Part shown: piece after piece, positions 18,684 through 26,599 of the stretch
How positions within the stretch are numbered: the first letter of the stretch is position 1
Layout: the number at the start of each line of letters is the position of its first letter
Source of the DNA: Streptomyces lomondensis
GTDB lineage: Bacteria; Actinomycetota; Actinomycetes; Streptomycetales; Streptomycetaceae
Assembly (NCBI RefSeq): GCF_014651035.1
Contig: NZ_BMWC01000001.1
Location: 1,023,581-1,087,580, forward strand
Direction of reading: 5' to 3'
Length of the DNA stretch: 64,000 nt
The notes under the pieces: model-generated
Told to the model about the DNA's origin: nothing
Databases searched by the model: none
What the model saw: the letters and a program-made list of their open reading frames with translations, nothing else
Made by a program: the position numbers and the translations under genes

Positions 18684-20058
18684 GCGTGTCCTCTCCCTTT
18701 TCTCCACTGGTGGACGAACGGTCGTCGCCCTTGCGCGCGTTGTGCCTTCGTACGGTGAACAGCAGCAGGACCACCGCCCCGCACACGGCCGCCCCGTGGA
18801 AGGCCCCCACGACGGCCAGGGCGGGCAGGGCCTCCAGCGCCGCCGCCGCGGCCACCGTGCCCAGGGCGAACCCGGACTGCTCGGCGGTGGCGGACAGCCC
18901 GAACAGCCGGCCGCGCTGCCGGTCGGGGGCCGCCTGGAGGCGCGAGGTGTAGACGATCTCGGTCCAGCCGTCCGCGAACCCCGCCGCCACGGCCGCCGCC
19001 ATCAGGGCGGGGCCGGGCAGTCCGGTGAACGCGGCCACGAAGCAGAACGACATCGCGCAGGTGCCCGCGGCGAAGGCGCGCTCGCCCCACGACGTGTCCC
19101 GCGAGCGGCGTTTGAGGACCTGGTGGGCGAGCAGGGTGCCCACGGCCCACGCCGACCAGAACCGGGTCATGAACACCGCCGGCTCGGACGGCTCTGCCGC
19201 GTGTGCCGCCAGCGGCAGGGCGACGTTGTGCGACGCGGACGCCAGGGCGTCCAGGCCGCGCAGCGCGATCAGGCCGAGCAACGGCCCGGCGAGGCCCGCC
19301 ACGCGGCGCCGCAGCCGCCCGCCACGCGCCGGTGGGATTCGGGCCTCGCGCCGCTCCCGGGCGGGCGGGTCGTCGTCCGGGAAGCCGTCGGACGGCGCGT
19401 TGTGCGGGAAGCCGTCGGACGGGGCGTTATCCGGGGAGTCGCCGGGCGGGTCGCCATCCGGGGAGTCGCCGGGCGGGGCGTCATGCGGGAGGTCGTCGGT
19501 GCGCGGCCGGAGCACCAGCACGGCGGCACCGGACACCGCGAAGCTCGCCGCGTTGACGGCGAACGCGACATCGAACCCGCCGAGACCGATGACCGGCGCG
19601 GCCGAGGCGAAGCCCAGCACCGTGGCGACGGACCGGGCCGTCACCAGCACGCCGTTGGCCCCGGCCCGGCCGTCCTGCCCGACCATGACCGGAACGGCGC
19701 TGCGCAGGGCGACGTTGAAGAACGTGTTGCCCGCCCCCAGCACGACCACCGCGCCGAGCAGCACCCCCAGCGGTGTGCCGGAGGACCACAGCGCCAGCAC
19801 CACCATGGCGAGCGTCTGGGCGAGGTCCGTGACCACCATGACCGTGCGGCGCGTGACCCGGGCCGACACGGCCCCGGCGGCGAGCCCGGCAGTGACACCG
19901 GACAGCAGCCGTACGGCCATCACCACGCCCACGCCCCAGGCGGTACCGGTGACCTCGTAGGAGAACAGGCTGAGCGCGATCAGGTTGAGATAGGTCCCGT
20001 AGGCCGACACGGCGTGCGCGACCACCAGGGACCGGAACCTCCAGTCCACCCCCGTCAC
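18643..20058 (-). CDS. MFS exporter linked to the megasynthase
   Basis: A 471-residue major facilitator protein with about twelve hydrophobic segments, six on each side of a long central cytoplasmic loop. The N-terminal half reads as a typical MFS drug/product exporter. The central loop (roughly residues 190-232) is made of imperfect repeats rich in Asp, Pro, Gly and Ser (D-G-F-P and P-P-G-D-S-P units). The 3' end overlaps the start of the megasynthase by 41 bp, so the two are translationally linked, and export of the megasynthase product is the likely job. GTG start at 20058; no regulator gene is adjacent. Confidence 0.87.
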   Translation of the reverse strand: MTGVDWRFRSLVVAHAVSAYGTYLNLIALSLFSYEVTGTAWGVGVVMAVRLLSGVTAGLAAGAVSARVTRRTVMVVTDLAQTLAMVVLALWSSGTPLGVLLGAVVVLGAGNTFFNVALRSAVPVMVGQDGRAGANGVLVTARSVATVLGFASAAPVIGLGGFDVAFAVNAASFAVSGAAVLVLRPRTDDLPHDAPPGDSPDGDPPGDSPDNAPSDGFPHNAPSDGFPDDDPPARERREARIPPARGGRLRRRVAGLAGPLLGLIALRGLDALASASHNVALPLAAHAAEPSEPAVFMTRFWSAWAVGTLLAHQVLKRRSRDTSWGERAFAAGTCAMSFCFVAAFTGLPGPALMAAAVAAGFADGWTEIVYTSRLQAAPDRQRGRLFGLSATAEQSGFALGTVAAAAALEALPALAVVGAFHGAAVCGAVVLLLFTVRRHNARKGDDRSSTSGEKGEDTHGTSTGASRLPGS

Positions 20059-20196
20059 CGGACTCCTCGACCTGGTCGGGCCAGTGCAGCCACCCGGTGA
20101 TCCGGGCGGCGTGTTCGATCCTTGCAGAGGTGTTCGACCGGCGGGCGGAAATGCGTCGGATCGCAGCTCAGGTACTGTCCGCGGGAGAAGCCGCCG

Positions 20197-20535
20197 TCAA
20201 CTCGAGGTCCGCGACCGCTCCGTCACCCGCTCCAGATGCCGGGTGAACACCTCACGCGCGTCCGGCGTCAGGGTCCGCAGCGCCACCAGCGCCGTGATGA
20301 CGACATCGCACAGCTCCGCCTGTACGTCGTCCCAGGTGTGCGTCACGCCCTTGCGCGGGTTCTGGCCGGTCGCCCCGATCACCGCCTCCGCGACCTCCCC
20401 GACCTCCTCGTTCAGCTTCAGGATGCGCAGCAGCAGGCCCTCGCGGTCCTCGATCGGGCGGTTGCTGTCCAGCCACTTCCACAGGGCGTCGACGGAGGCC
20501 CACAGCTCGGGCCCGGGCGGCGGGTGATCGCTCAT
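20197..20535 (-). CDS. MazG-like NTP pyrophosphohydrolase
   Basis: A 112-residue all-alpha protein of the MazG-like superfamily. The metal-binding helices are visible as E-E-V-G-E-V-A-E-A-V (about 42-51) and A-E-L-C-D-V-V-I-T-A-L (about 73-83), the E-x-x-E...E-x-x-D pattern that holds Mg2+. Such proteins hydrolyse non-canonical or excess nucleoside triphosphates to monophosphates and pyrophosphate. The single short domain is typical of stand-alone family members. It is separate from the biosynthetic genes, with ~140 bp to the exporter start. Confidence 0.8.
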   Translation of the reverse strand: MSDHPPPGPELWASVDALWKWLDSNRPIEDREGLLLRILKLNEEVGEVAEAVIGATGQNPRKGVTHTWDDVQAELCDVVITALVALRTLTPDAREVFTRHLERVTERSRTSS

Positions 20536-20584
20536 GGGGGCAGCCTGCCACGAGGGTCTGACAGCGCCGGGCCTCCCCGTCCCG

Positions 20585-20618
20585 CTACTCCAGGTACTCC
20601 TCTACTCCAGGTACTCCT
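20585..20618. repeat. 17-bp direct tandem duplication across the doxX stop
   Basis: Two identical 17-bp copies (CTACTCCAGGTACTCCT on the plus strand, 20585-20601 and 20602-20618) are adjacent. The gene's TAG stop falls inside the second copy at 20602-20604, so the first copy is a non-coding echo of the C-terminal codons. Confidence 0.9.
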
Positions 20619-21159
20619 CTTCGAACAGCGCGTCCTGCTCGCCTTCCTTCGCCTTCCGCAGCCGCCTGGCACGCGCCCCCACGACCAGCGCGGTCCCCGC
20701 CGCCGTCGCCGCGAACGCCGCCGGGAGCATCCAGCTCCGGTTCACCGCGTGCCCGAGCGCGTGGTCCAGGGAGAGCCGCCCCGGCCCGGTGACGGCCAGG
20801 CCGGCGGCCGTCAGGCCCAGCGTCGCCGCGTACTCGTAGCCGCCGCTCTGGTTGAAGAACCCGTTCGGGGCGTGCACCGCCGCCGCTCCCGCCATCGCCC
20901 CGGCCGCCGCCGCGCCGGCGGCCGGCGTCGCCAGGCCCAGGGCCAGCAGCGCGCCGCCGCCGGTCTCCGCGAGCCCCGCCGCCGTCGCGCTCGCCCTGCC
21001 CGGGACATAGCCCACCGACTCCATGAACTGGCCGGTGCCCTCGATGCCGTGCCCGCCGAACCAGCCGAACAGCTTCTGCGTGCCGTGGGCGGCCAGCACA
21101 CCGCCCGTCCCCAGCCGGAGCAGCAGCAGGCCCAGATCACGTCGGTGGTAACGCCTCAC
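20602..21159 (-). CDS. DoxX-family membrane protein
   Basis: A 185-residue membrane protein of the DoxX family with about four transmembrane segments. The conserved opening L-L-L-L-R-L-G-T-G-G-V-L-A-A-H-G-T-Q-K-L-F-G-W-F-G is split here as residues 11-25 and following. The C-terminus is a charged tail. GTG start at 21159 with GGGAGACG upstream. DoxX proteins are linked to redox and thiol stress in actinobacteria, but the substrate is unknown. A 17-bp tandem duplication (20585-20618) covers the last codons and the stop. Confidence 0.8.
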   Translation of the reverse strand: MRRYHRRDLGLLLLRLGTGGVLAAHGTQKLFGWFGGHGIEGTGQFMESVGYVPGRASATAAGLAETGGGALLALGLATPAAGAAAAGAMAGAAAVHAPNGFFNQSGGYEYAATLGLTAAGLAVTGPGRLSLDHALGHAVNRSWMLPAAFAATAAGTALVVGARARRLRKAKEGEQDALFEEEYLE

Positions 21160-21317
21160 GTCGTCTCCCGGAGCAGACAGCAGGAACAGGGGAACACTCC
21201 TCCTCGCGTTTCCACCGTCGCACTCCCGACACCTGGCGACACCCGGCGGACCCGCCCGGGACGCCGTTCGGGTGGCACGGGTGGCGCGGCCCGGCGGCCG
21301 GTACGAGGCTGACTCGC

Positions 21318-21644
21318 ATGACGATTCAGACCACGCGCCTCAGCGATCCGGCCGTCCGCGCCTTCGTGGCCGCCGTGAACAACCACGACCGCGAGGCCTT
21401 CATGGCGCTCCTCGCACCGGGCGCGACCATGGCGGACGACGGCTCCGACCGCGACCTCGCCGACTGGGTCGACCGGGAGATCTTCTCCTCCCACGGCCAC
21501 CTGGAGGTCGACAAGGAGTCCAACGGCGGCCGGGCCCTCATCGCCCGCTACAGCAACGACACCTGGGGCGAGATGCGCACCCGGTGGAGCTTCACCGTGG
21601 ACGACGACGGCAGGATCACGCGCTTCGAGACCGGACAGGCCTGA
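21318..21644 (+). CDS. NTF2/SnoaL-like small protein
   Basis: A 108-residue protein with the NTF2-like alpha+beta cone pattern: an N-terminal helix (P-A-V-R-A-F-V-A-A-V-N-N-H-D), then L-A-P-G-A-T-M-A-D-D-G, and C-terminal strands ending in T-R-W-S-F-T-V-D-D-D-G-R-I-T-R-F-E-T-G-Q-A (read across two strands). Proteins of this fold bind or isomerise small molecules, but no catalytic residue set can be identified here. It starts at ATG 21318 and precedes the aldo/keto reductase by 59 bp on the same strand. Confidence 0.7.
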   Translation: MTIQTTRLSDPAVRAFVAAVNNHDREAFMALLAPGATMADDGSDRDLADWVDREIFSSHGHLEVDKESNGGRALIARYSNDTWGEMRTRWSFTVDDDGRITRFETGQA

Positions 21645-21703
21645 AACCCAGCCCCCACCGGGGCTTGCCTTCGAGTGCGCTCCAACTCCTAGCATCCCCG
21701 CTC

Positions 21704-22690
21704 ATGGAGACCACACGGCCGCTGGGACGCAGCGGCATCGAGGTGAGCGCCCTCGGCTTCGGCTGCTGGGCGATCGGCGGCGAATGGCAGGCGGCCGACG
21801 GGCAGCCGCTCGGCTGGGGCAAGGTCGACGACGAGGAGTCGGTACGGGCGGTGCGGCGCGCCCTCGACCTGGGCGTCACCTTCTTCGACACCGCCGACAC
21901 CTACGGCGCCGGGCACAGCGAACGGGTGCTCGGCCGGGCCCTCGGCAAGCGCAGGGCGGATGTCGTCGTCGCCACCAAGTGGGGCAACGTGTTCGACGAG
22001 GACACCCGCACCCTCACCGGCGGCGACGACTCCCCGGCCCATCTTCGCCGCGCCCTGACCGCGTCCCTGCGCCGCCTCGGCAGCGACTACGTCGACCTCT
22101 ACCAGTTCCATCTCTCCGACGCGGACATCGAGCAGGCCGCCCTGCTCCGGGACGAGTGCGAGAAGCTGGTCGGCGAGGGGCTGATACGCGCCTACGCGTG
22201 GAGCACCGACGACCCCGCTCGCGCCGCCGTGTTCGCGCAGGGGCCGCACTGCGCCGCCGTCCAGCACGCTCTCAACGTCCTCCAGGACGCGCCCGCGATG
22301 CTGAAGCTGTGCGAGGAGGCGGGCCTCGCGAGCATCAACCGCAGTCCCCTCGCCATGGGGCTGCTCACCGGCAAGCGCCGGGACGGGCAGCCGCTGGAGG
22401 CCGGGGACATCCGCAGCAGGCCCCCGGCCTGGCTCCAGGGTTTCAGTGACGGATCCGGCGCGGACCCGGAGTGGCTCGCCCGCGTCGACGCCCTCAGGGA
22501 CGTCCTCACCAGCGACGGCCGCACGCTCGCCCAGGGCGCCCTGGCCTGGTTGTGGGCGCGCAGTCCGCGCACGATCCCCATCCCCGGCTTCCGTTCGGTC
22601 GCCCAGGCGGAGCAGAACGCGGGGGCGCTGGAGAAGGGGGCGCTGACCGGCGCGCAACTGGCCGAGGTCGACCGGCTGCTCGGGCGCTGA
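21704..22690 (+). CDS. Aldo/keto reductase
   Basis: A 328-residue NADPH-dependent aldo/keto reductase with a TIM barrel. The catalytic tetrad is visible: Asp and Tyr in T-F-F-D-T-A-D-T-Y-G (near residues 62-71), Lys in V-V-A-T-K-W-G, and His in L-Y-Q-F-H-L-S-D. The C-terminal nucleotide-binding region includes R-T-I-P-I-P-G-F-R. Start ATG 21704 was chosen because the sequence L-G-R-S-G-I-E-V-S is the family's usual N-terminus; the longer open frame upstream overlaps the previous gene. The substrate is unknown. The gene converges on the SDR gene, with a strong palindrome between. Confidence 0.9.
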   Translation: METTRPLGRSGIEVSALGFGCWAIGGEWQAADGQPLGWGKVDDEESVRAVRRALDLGVTFFDTADTYGAGHSERVLGRALGKRRADVVVATKWGNVFDEDTRTLTGGDDSPAHLRRALTASLRRLGSDYVDLYQFHLSDADIEQAALLRDECEKLVGEGLIRAYAWSTDDPARAAVFAQGPHCAAVQHALNVLQDAPAMLKLCEEAGLASINRSPLAMGLLTGKRRDGQPLEAGDIRSRPPAWLQGFSDGSGADPEWLARVDALRDVLTSDGRTLAQGALAWLWARSPRTIPIPGFRSVAQAEQNAGALEKGALTGAQLAEVDRLLGR

Positions 22691-22718
22691 TCATTACGGG
22701 ACCTTGCCCTTGACGTAT

Positions 22719-22804
22719 GCGGCAGTCGTTCCACGCGCACCGGTGCGTACCCCGCGGTCCCACGCGGGGCCCACCCCCACCCGGTGCCGTGGAACGACTG
22801 CCGC
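22719..22804. repeat. Large nested stem-loop between convergent genes
   Basis: A 17-bp perfect inverted repeat (22719-22735 and 22788-22804) encloses a 7-bp stem (22737-22743 with 22781-22787) and an inner 7-bp hairpin (CCCCGCG / CGCGGGG, 22750-22769). The RNA would fold into one long rod. It lies between an upstream plus-strand reductase and a downstream minus-strand SDR, so bidirectional termination is the simplest role. The remaining ~150 bp to 22958 is less GC-rich, and I see no gene in it. Confidence 0.75.
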
Positions 22805-22958
22805 TCCCCCCTGGGTGTGGCCTGACGGAAGCTCGCTGCCCCAACTGTGAAGCTTTCGTGTAGGGGAGTTGAGCATAAGCGCCCGACCGGCCGCAATGGT
22901 GCGGACGTTGCTATTCCGCTTGTAGAGGTTGACGCGTTGACGGCCGCCGGTGCCGCGC

Positions 22959-23717
22959 TCAGCCGCGTCCGACGTACGGCATCGTCGTGGCGAGTACGGT
23001 CGCGAACTGCACATTCGCCTCCAGCGGCAGCTCCGCCATGTGCCGCACCGTGCGGGCCACGTCCGCGACGTCCATCACCGGCTCCGGGACGACCTCGCCG
23101 TTCGCCTGAAGCGCCCCCGTCCGCATACCGGCCGTCATGTCGGTCGCCGCGTTGCCGATGTCGATCTGCCCCACGGCGATCCGGTACGGCCGTCCGTCCA
23201 GCGACAGCGACTTCGTCAGGCCGGTCAGCGCGTGCTTGGTCGCGGTGTAGGCCACCGAGTGCGGACGGGGCGTGTGCGCGGAGATCGAGCCGTTGTTGAT
23301 GATCCGCCCGCCCTGGGGGTCCTGCTCCTTCATCTGCCGGTACGCCGCCTGCGCGCACAGGAACGCCCCGTTGAGGTTGGTGTCCACCACATGCCGCCAG
23401 GCCTCGTAGGACAGCTCCTCGACCGGCACCCCGCCGGGCCCGAACGTGCCCGCGTTGTTGAACAGCAGGTCGACCCGGCCGAACCGCTCGACGGTGGCGG
23501 CGAAGAGGGCGGCCACGTCCTCCGGCCGTGACACGTCCGTCCGTACGGCGAGAGCCGCGCCCCCGGGCACAAGGGCCGCCGTCTCCCGCAGCGTCTCGAC
23601 GCGCCGGCCCGCCAGCGCCACCGACCAGCCCGCGCGCAGCAGTTCCGCGGCGACCGCGCGGCCGATGCCGGAGCCCGCCCCGGTCACGACCGCGATTCCG
23701 TGTTCCTTCGCATTCAT
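22959..23717 (-). CDS. Short-chain dehydrogenase/reductase
   Basis: A classical SDR of about 252 residues. The NAD(P)-binding motif reads T-G-A-G-S-G-I-G near residue 12, N-N-A-G follows at ~87, and the catalytic Ser-Tyr-Lys appear as N-G-S-I-S and Y-T-A-T-K. The start is taken as ATG 23717 ([13 protein letters not shown]); an ATG at 23747 would add ten residues with no clear ribosome site. The substrate is unknown. It is convergent with the aldo/keto reductase. Confidence 0.88.
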   Translation of the reverse strand: MNAKEHGIAVVTGAGSGIGRAVAAELLRAGWSVALAGRRVETLRETAALVPGGAALAVRTDVSRPEDVAALFAATVERFGRVDLLFNNAGTFGPGGVPVEELSYEAWRHVVDTNLNGAFLCAQAAYRQMKEQDPQGGRIINNGSISAHTPRPHSVAYTATKHALTGLTKSLSLDGRPYRIAVGQIDIGNAATDMTAGMRTGALQANGEVVPEPVMDVADVARTVRHMAELPLEANVQFATVLATTMPYVGRG

Positions 23718-23851
23718 GGGCTCGCAGCGTAGAGGAGGGCCCGCCATCCGGAACTCATCCGTCCGTCATGCGCGTGCTGTGTACGTGTCAATCGGGAGTC
23801 GTCCCCGGCCACTCCAATGCCCCGTGCAGCCATTCGCCAGGGGAGGACCGG

Positions 23852-25492
23852 ATGACACCCGCAGCACGCCCGTCCCAGCATGCCCCCGAACTCCGCGCGG
23901 CCGCCCGGCACATCGGCCGCCGCCGCTTCCTCACCGCCACCGGCGCCGCCGCCGCGCTGGCCTTCGCGACCAACCTGCCGTCCCCGGGAGTCGCGGCCGC
24001 CGCCGAACTCGACGCCGCGAGGATCACCGAGAACCCGTTCACGCTGGGCGTCGCCTCCGGTGACCCGCTGCCCGGCTCGGTCATCCTGTGGACCCGCCTC
24101 GCGCCCGCCCCGTTCCAGGCCGACAGCGGACTGCCCGCCGAACGCGTCACCGTCCACTGGGAGCTGGCCCACGACGAGCGGTTCCGCCGCATCGCCCGGC
24201 GCGGCACCGCCACCGCCCACCCCGAGTTCCACCACACCGTCCACGTCGAGGCGCGCCACCTGGAGGCCGGCCGCGTCTTCTACTACCGCTTCCGCGTGGG
24301 CCGTTGGATCAGCCCCACCGGCCGCACCCGCACCGCCCCCGACCCCGGCAGCCGCGTCCCGGCCCTCACGCTCGCCGCCGTCTCCTGCCAGGCCTACCAC
24401 GACGGCTACTACACGCCGTACGCCCATCTCGCCGCCGACGACGTCGACCTCGTCCTCCACCTCGGCGACTACCTCTACGAGTACGCCGTCAACTCCGTCG
24501 GCGGCCAGCGCAACTACACCGACCGCACCCTGCCCGGCCTGTTCGACCGCGAGACGCTGACCCTGGAGGACTACCGGCTGCGGTACGCCCTCTACAAGTC
24601 CGACCCCGACCTGAGCGCCGCGCACGCCGCGCACCCCTTCGTCGTCACCTGGGACGACCACGAGACCGAGAACAACTACGCCGACGACATCCCCGAGAAC
24701 AGCGTCCCGCCGGAGGAGTTCCTGCTGCGCCGGGCCTCCGCCTACCGCGCCTACTGGGAGAACCAGCCGCTGCGCCAGCCGCAGCGCCCCGCCGGACCGG
24801 ACATGCGGCTCTACCGCCGCCTGCACTGGGGCCGCCTCGCCCAGTTCGACGTCCTGGACACCCGCCAGTACCGCTCCGACCAGGCCTACGGCGACAAGGC
24901 ACACGTCCCCGGCCCCGAGTCCGACGACCCGGCGCGCACCATGACCGGGGCGACGCAGGAGCGGTGGCTGCTCGACGGCTGGCGCGCCTCGCGGGCGCTG
25001 TGGAACGTCGTACCGCAGCAGGTCCTGTTCGCCCGGCGGCACATGGACGCCACCACCCCGTCACGGGTGTCGATGGACGCCTGGGACGGCTACAGCGCCT
25101 CCCGCCGGCGCGTCCTCGACGGCGCGAAGGCCGCCGGCGTCGAGAACCTGATGGTGCTCAGCGGCGACGTGCACGCCGCCTACGCCTTCGACATCAAGGA
25201 CGACTTCGACGACCAGAACTCCGCCACCCTCGGCACCGAGATCGTGGCGACCTCCATCTCCAGCGGCCGCGACGGCGCCGACAAGCCCGCCACCTGGGAC
25301 ACCTACATGTCCGCCAACCCGCACCTGAAGTTCTTCAACGGACGGCGCGGCTACGTCACCGTCGCTCTCGGACAGGAGTCGGCGCGGGCCGACTTCAAGA
25401 CCGTGCCGTACGTGACCCGGCAGGGAGCGCCGGTCACGACGGCCGCGTCCTTCGTGACTCAGGTGGGGGAGCAGGGGCTCAAGCCGGCGTGA
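23852..25492 (+). CDS. phoD: PhoD-type alkaline phosphatase/phosphodiesterase, Tat-exported
   Basis: A 546-residue secreted protein. The N-terminus has a twin-arginine signal (H-I-G-R-R-R-F-L-T followed by a hydrophobic Ala-rich stretch to ~48), then the PhoD N-terminal domain (N-P-F-T-L-G-V-A-S-G-D-P) and the metallophosphatase domain. Metal ligand motifs include L-H-L-G-D-Y-L-Y-E-Y, T-W-D-D-H-E and the late L-S-G-D-V-H. PhoD releases phosphate from phosphodiesters and monoesters outside the cell using Fe/Ca. A GGGGAGG ribosome site precedes ATG 23852. The 3' end overlaps the convergent Gfo/Idh gene by 14 bp. Confidence 0.9.
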   Translation: MTPAARPSQHAPELRAAARHIGRRRFLTATGAAAALAFATNLPSPGVAAAAELDAARITENPFTLGVASGDPLPGSVILWTRLAPAPFQADSGLPAERVTVHWELAHDERFRRIARRGTATAHPEFHHTVHVEARHLEAGRVFYYRFRVGRWISPTGRTRTAPDPGSRVPALTLAAVSCQAYHDGYYTPYAHLAADDVDLVLHLGDYLYEYAVNSVGGQRNYTDRTLPGLFDRETLTLEDYRLRYALYKSDPDLSAAHAAHPFVVTWDDHETENNYADDIPENSVPPEEFLLRRASAYRAYWENQPLRQPQRPAGPDMRLYRRLHWGRLAQFDVLDTRQYRSDQAYGDKAHVPGPESDDPARTMTGATQERWLLDGWRASRALWNVVPQQVLFARRHMDATTPSRVSMDAWDGYSASRRRVLDGAKAAGVENLMVLSGDVHAAYAFDIKDDFDDQNSATLGTEIVATSISSGRDGADKPATWDTYMSANPHLKFFNGRRGYVTVALGQESARADFKTVPYVTRQGAPVTTAASFVTQVGEQGLKPA

Positions 25493-26513
25493 GCTCCGCC
25501 GTGAGGTCCTCGTCCGGGGTCTCGCCCGGGTAGCGGACGCCGACGCGGTCCCGGATCGCGTCGAGCGTCCGCATCACGGCGAGCGTGCCGTCGAGCGGGA
25601 CGAGCGGCGACTCGGTCTCACCGACGCGCACCGCGCGCATCACCTCGGCCGCCTCGTGACGCAGGCTGTTGCGGGGCCCGTCCGCCGGGTCGGCCGTGAA
25701 CTCCTCGGGGTCGCGGCCGTCCCGGTGCAGCACGAAACGGTCCGGGAAGAAGAAGCCGTGCGGAATGTCGATACGGCCCTTGGAGCCGGTGACCGAGGCG
25801 GAGGTCGCCGTACCGCCCACGATGGAGCAGTGCACTGAACCAAGAGCGCCGCTCTCCCAGGAGAGCAGTGCTCCCGTCTGGAGGTCGACGCCCTCCTCGG
25901 AGAGCACCGCTCGCGCCGCGACATCCGACGGCTCCCCGAGCAGCAGCTGCGCGAACGACACCGGATACACGCCCAGATCGAGCAGCGCGCCCCCGCCCAG
26001 CTCCGGGTTCCGCAGCCGGTGCGAGGGCGGGAACGGCCCGGCCAGCCCGAAGTCGGCCTGGACCGTGCGCACTTCGCCGATCGCGCCGTCGTCGACCAGC
26101 GCCTTCAGCCGCCGCACCAGCGGATTGCAGTACATCCACATCGCCTCCATCAGGAAGCGCCCGTGCTCCCGCGCCAGCGCGACGAGTTCCGCCGCCTCGC
26201 GCACGTTCAGCGTGAACGGCTTCTCGCACAGCACGTTCCGCCCCGCCGCCAGACACAGGCCGGCGGCGGTCCGGTGCGCCGTGTGCGGGGTGGCGACGTA
26301 GACGACATCGATGTCCTCGTCCCGCGCCAGCGTGTTCCAGTCGCCGTACGCCCGGGGGATCCCGAACCGCTCCGCGAACGCCTTCGCCGACTCCTCCGAC
26401 CGCGACGCCACCGCCACGACCTCCGCGTCCGGCAGGTCGATCAGGTCCGCGGTGAACGCGGCCGCGATCCCTCCGGTCGCCAGGATCCCCCACCGCACCG
26501 TGTCCGCCGTCAT
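25479..26513 (-). CDS. Gfo/Idh/MocA-family oxidoreductase
   Basis: A 344-residue dehydrogenase. The Rossmann motif starts W-G-I-L-A-T-G-G-I-A near residue 7. The conserved lysine motif C-E-K-P-F-T-L-N is present near ~100. The second half is the alpha/beta domain with H-G-F-F-F-P and the dimer sheet. Family members oxidise sugars, inositols or related polyols with NAD(P); the substrate is not shown. ATG 26513 was chosen because upstream codons are not conserved and a GGCGGGG stretch precedes it. The 3' end overlaps the PhoD stop convergently. Confidence 0.87.
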   Translation of the reverse strand: MTADTVRWGILATGGIAAAFTADLIDLPDAEVVAVASRSEESAKAFAERFGIPRAYGDWNTLARDEDIDVVYVATPHTAHRTAAGLCLAAGRNVLCEKPFTLNVREAAELVALAREHGRFLMEAMWMYCNPLVRRLKALVDDGAIGEVRTVQADFGLAGPFPPSHRLRNPELGGGALLDLGVYPVSFAQLLLGEPSDVAARAVLSEEGVDLQTGALLSWESGALGSVHCSIVGGTATSASVTGSKGRIDIPHGFFFPDRFVLHRDGRDPEEFTADPADGPRNSLRHEAAEVMRAVRVGETESPLVPLDGTLAVMRTLDAIRDRVGVRYPGETPDEDLTAELTPA

Positions 26514-26599
26514 TCCCGCCCCGCCTCCGCCTCGTGACCCCGAGCACTCCGTACGAGCTGAGAGCATAGGTGGCGATCGACTCGAAAAGGGAGGGACTC

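Noticed and set aside
18684..18707. GTG 18707 as start of the megasynthase
   Set aside because: No ribosome site precedes it, while ATG 18683 has GGGAGAGG at the right distance.
22694..23014. Small minus-strand open frame over the palindrome and the gap
   Set aside because: Runs through the hairpin and the start of the SDR 3' region without a ribosome site; no recognisable protein.
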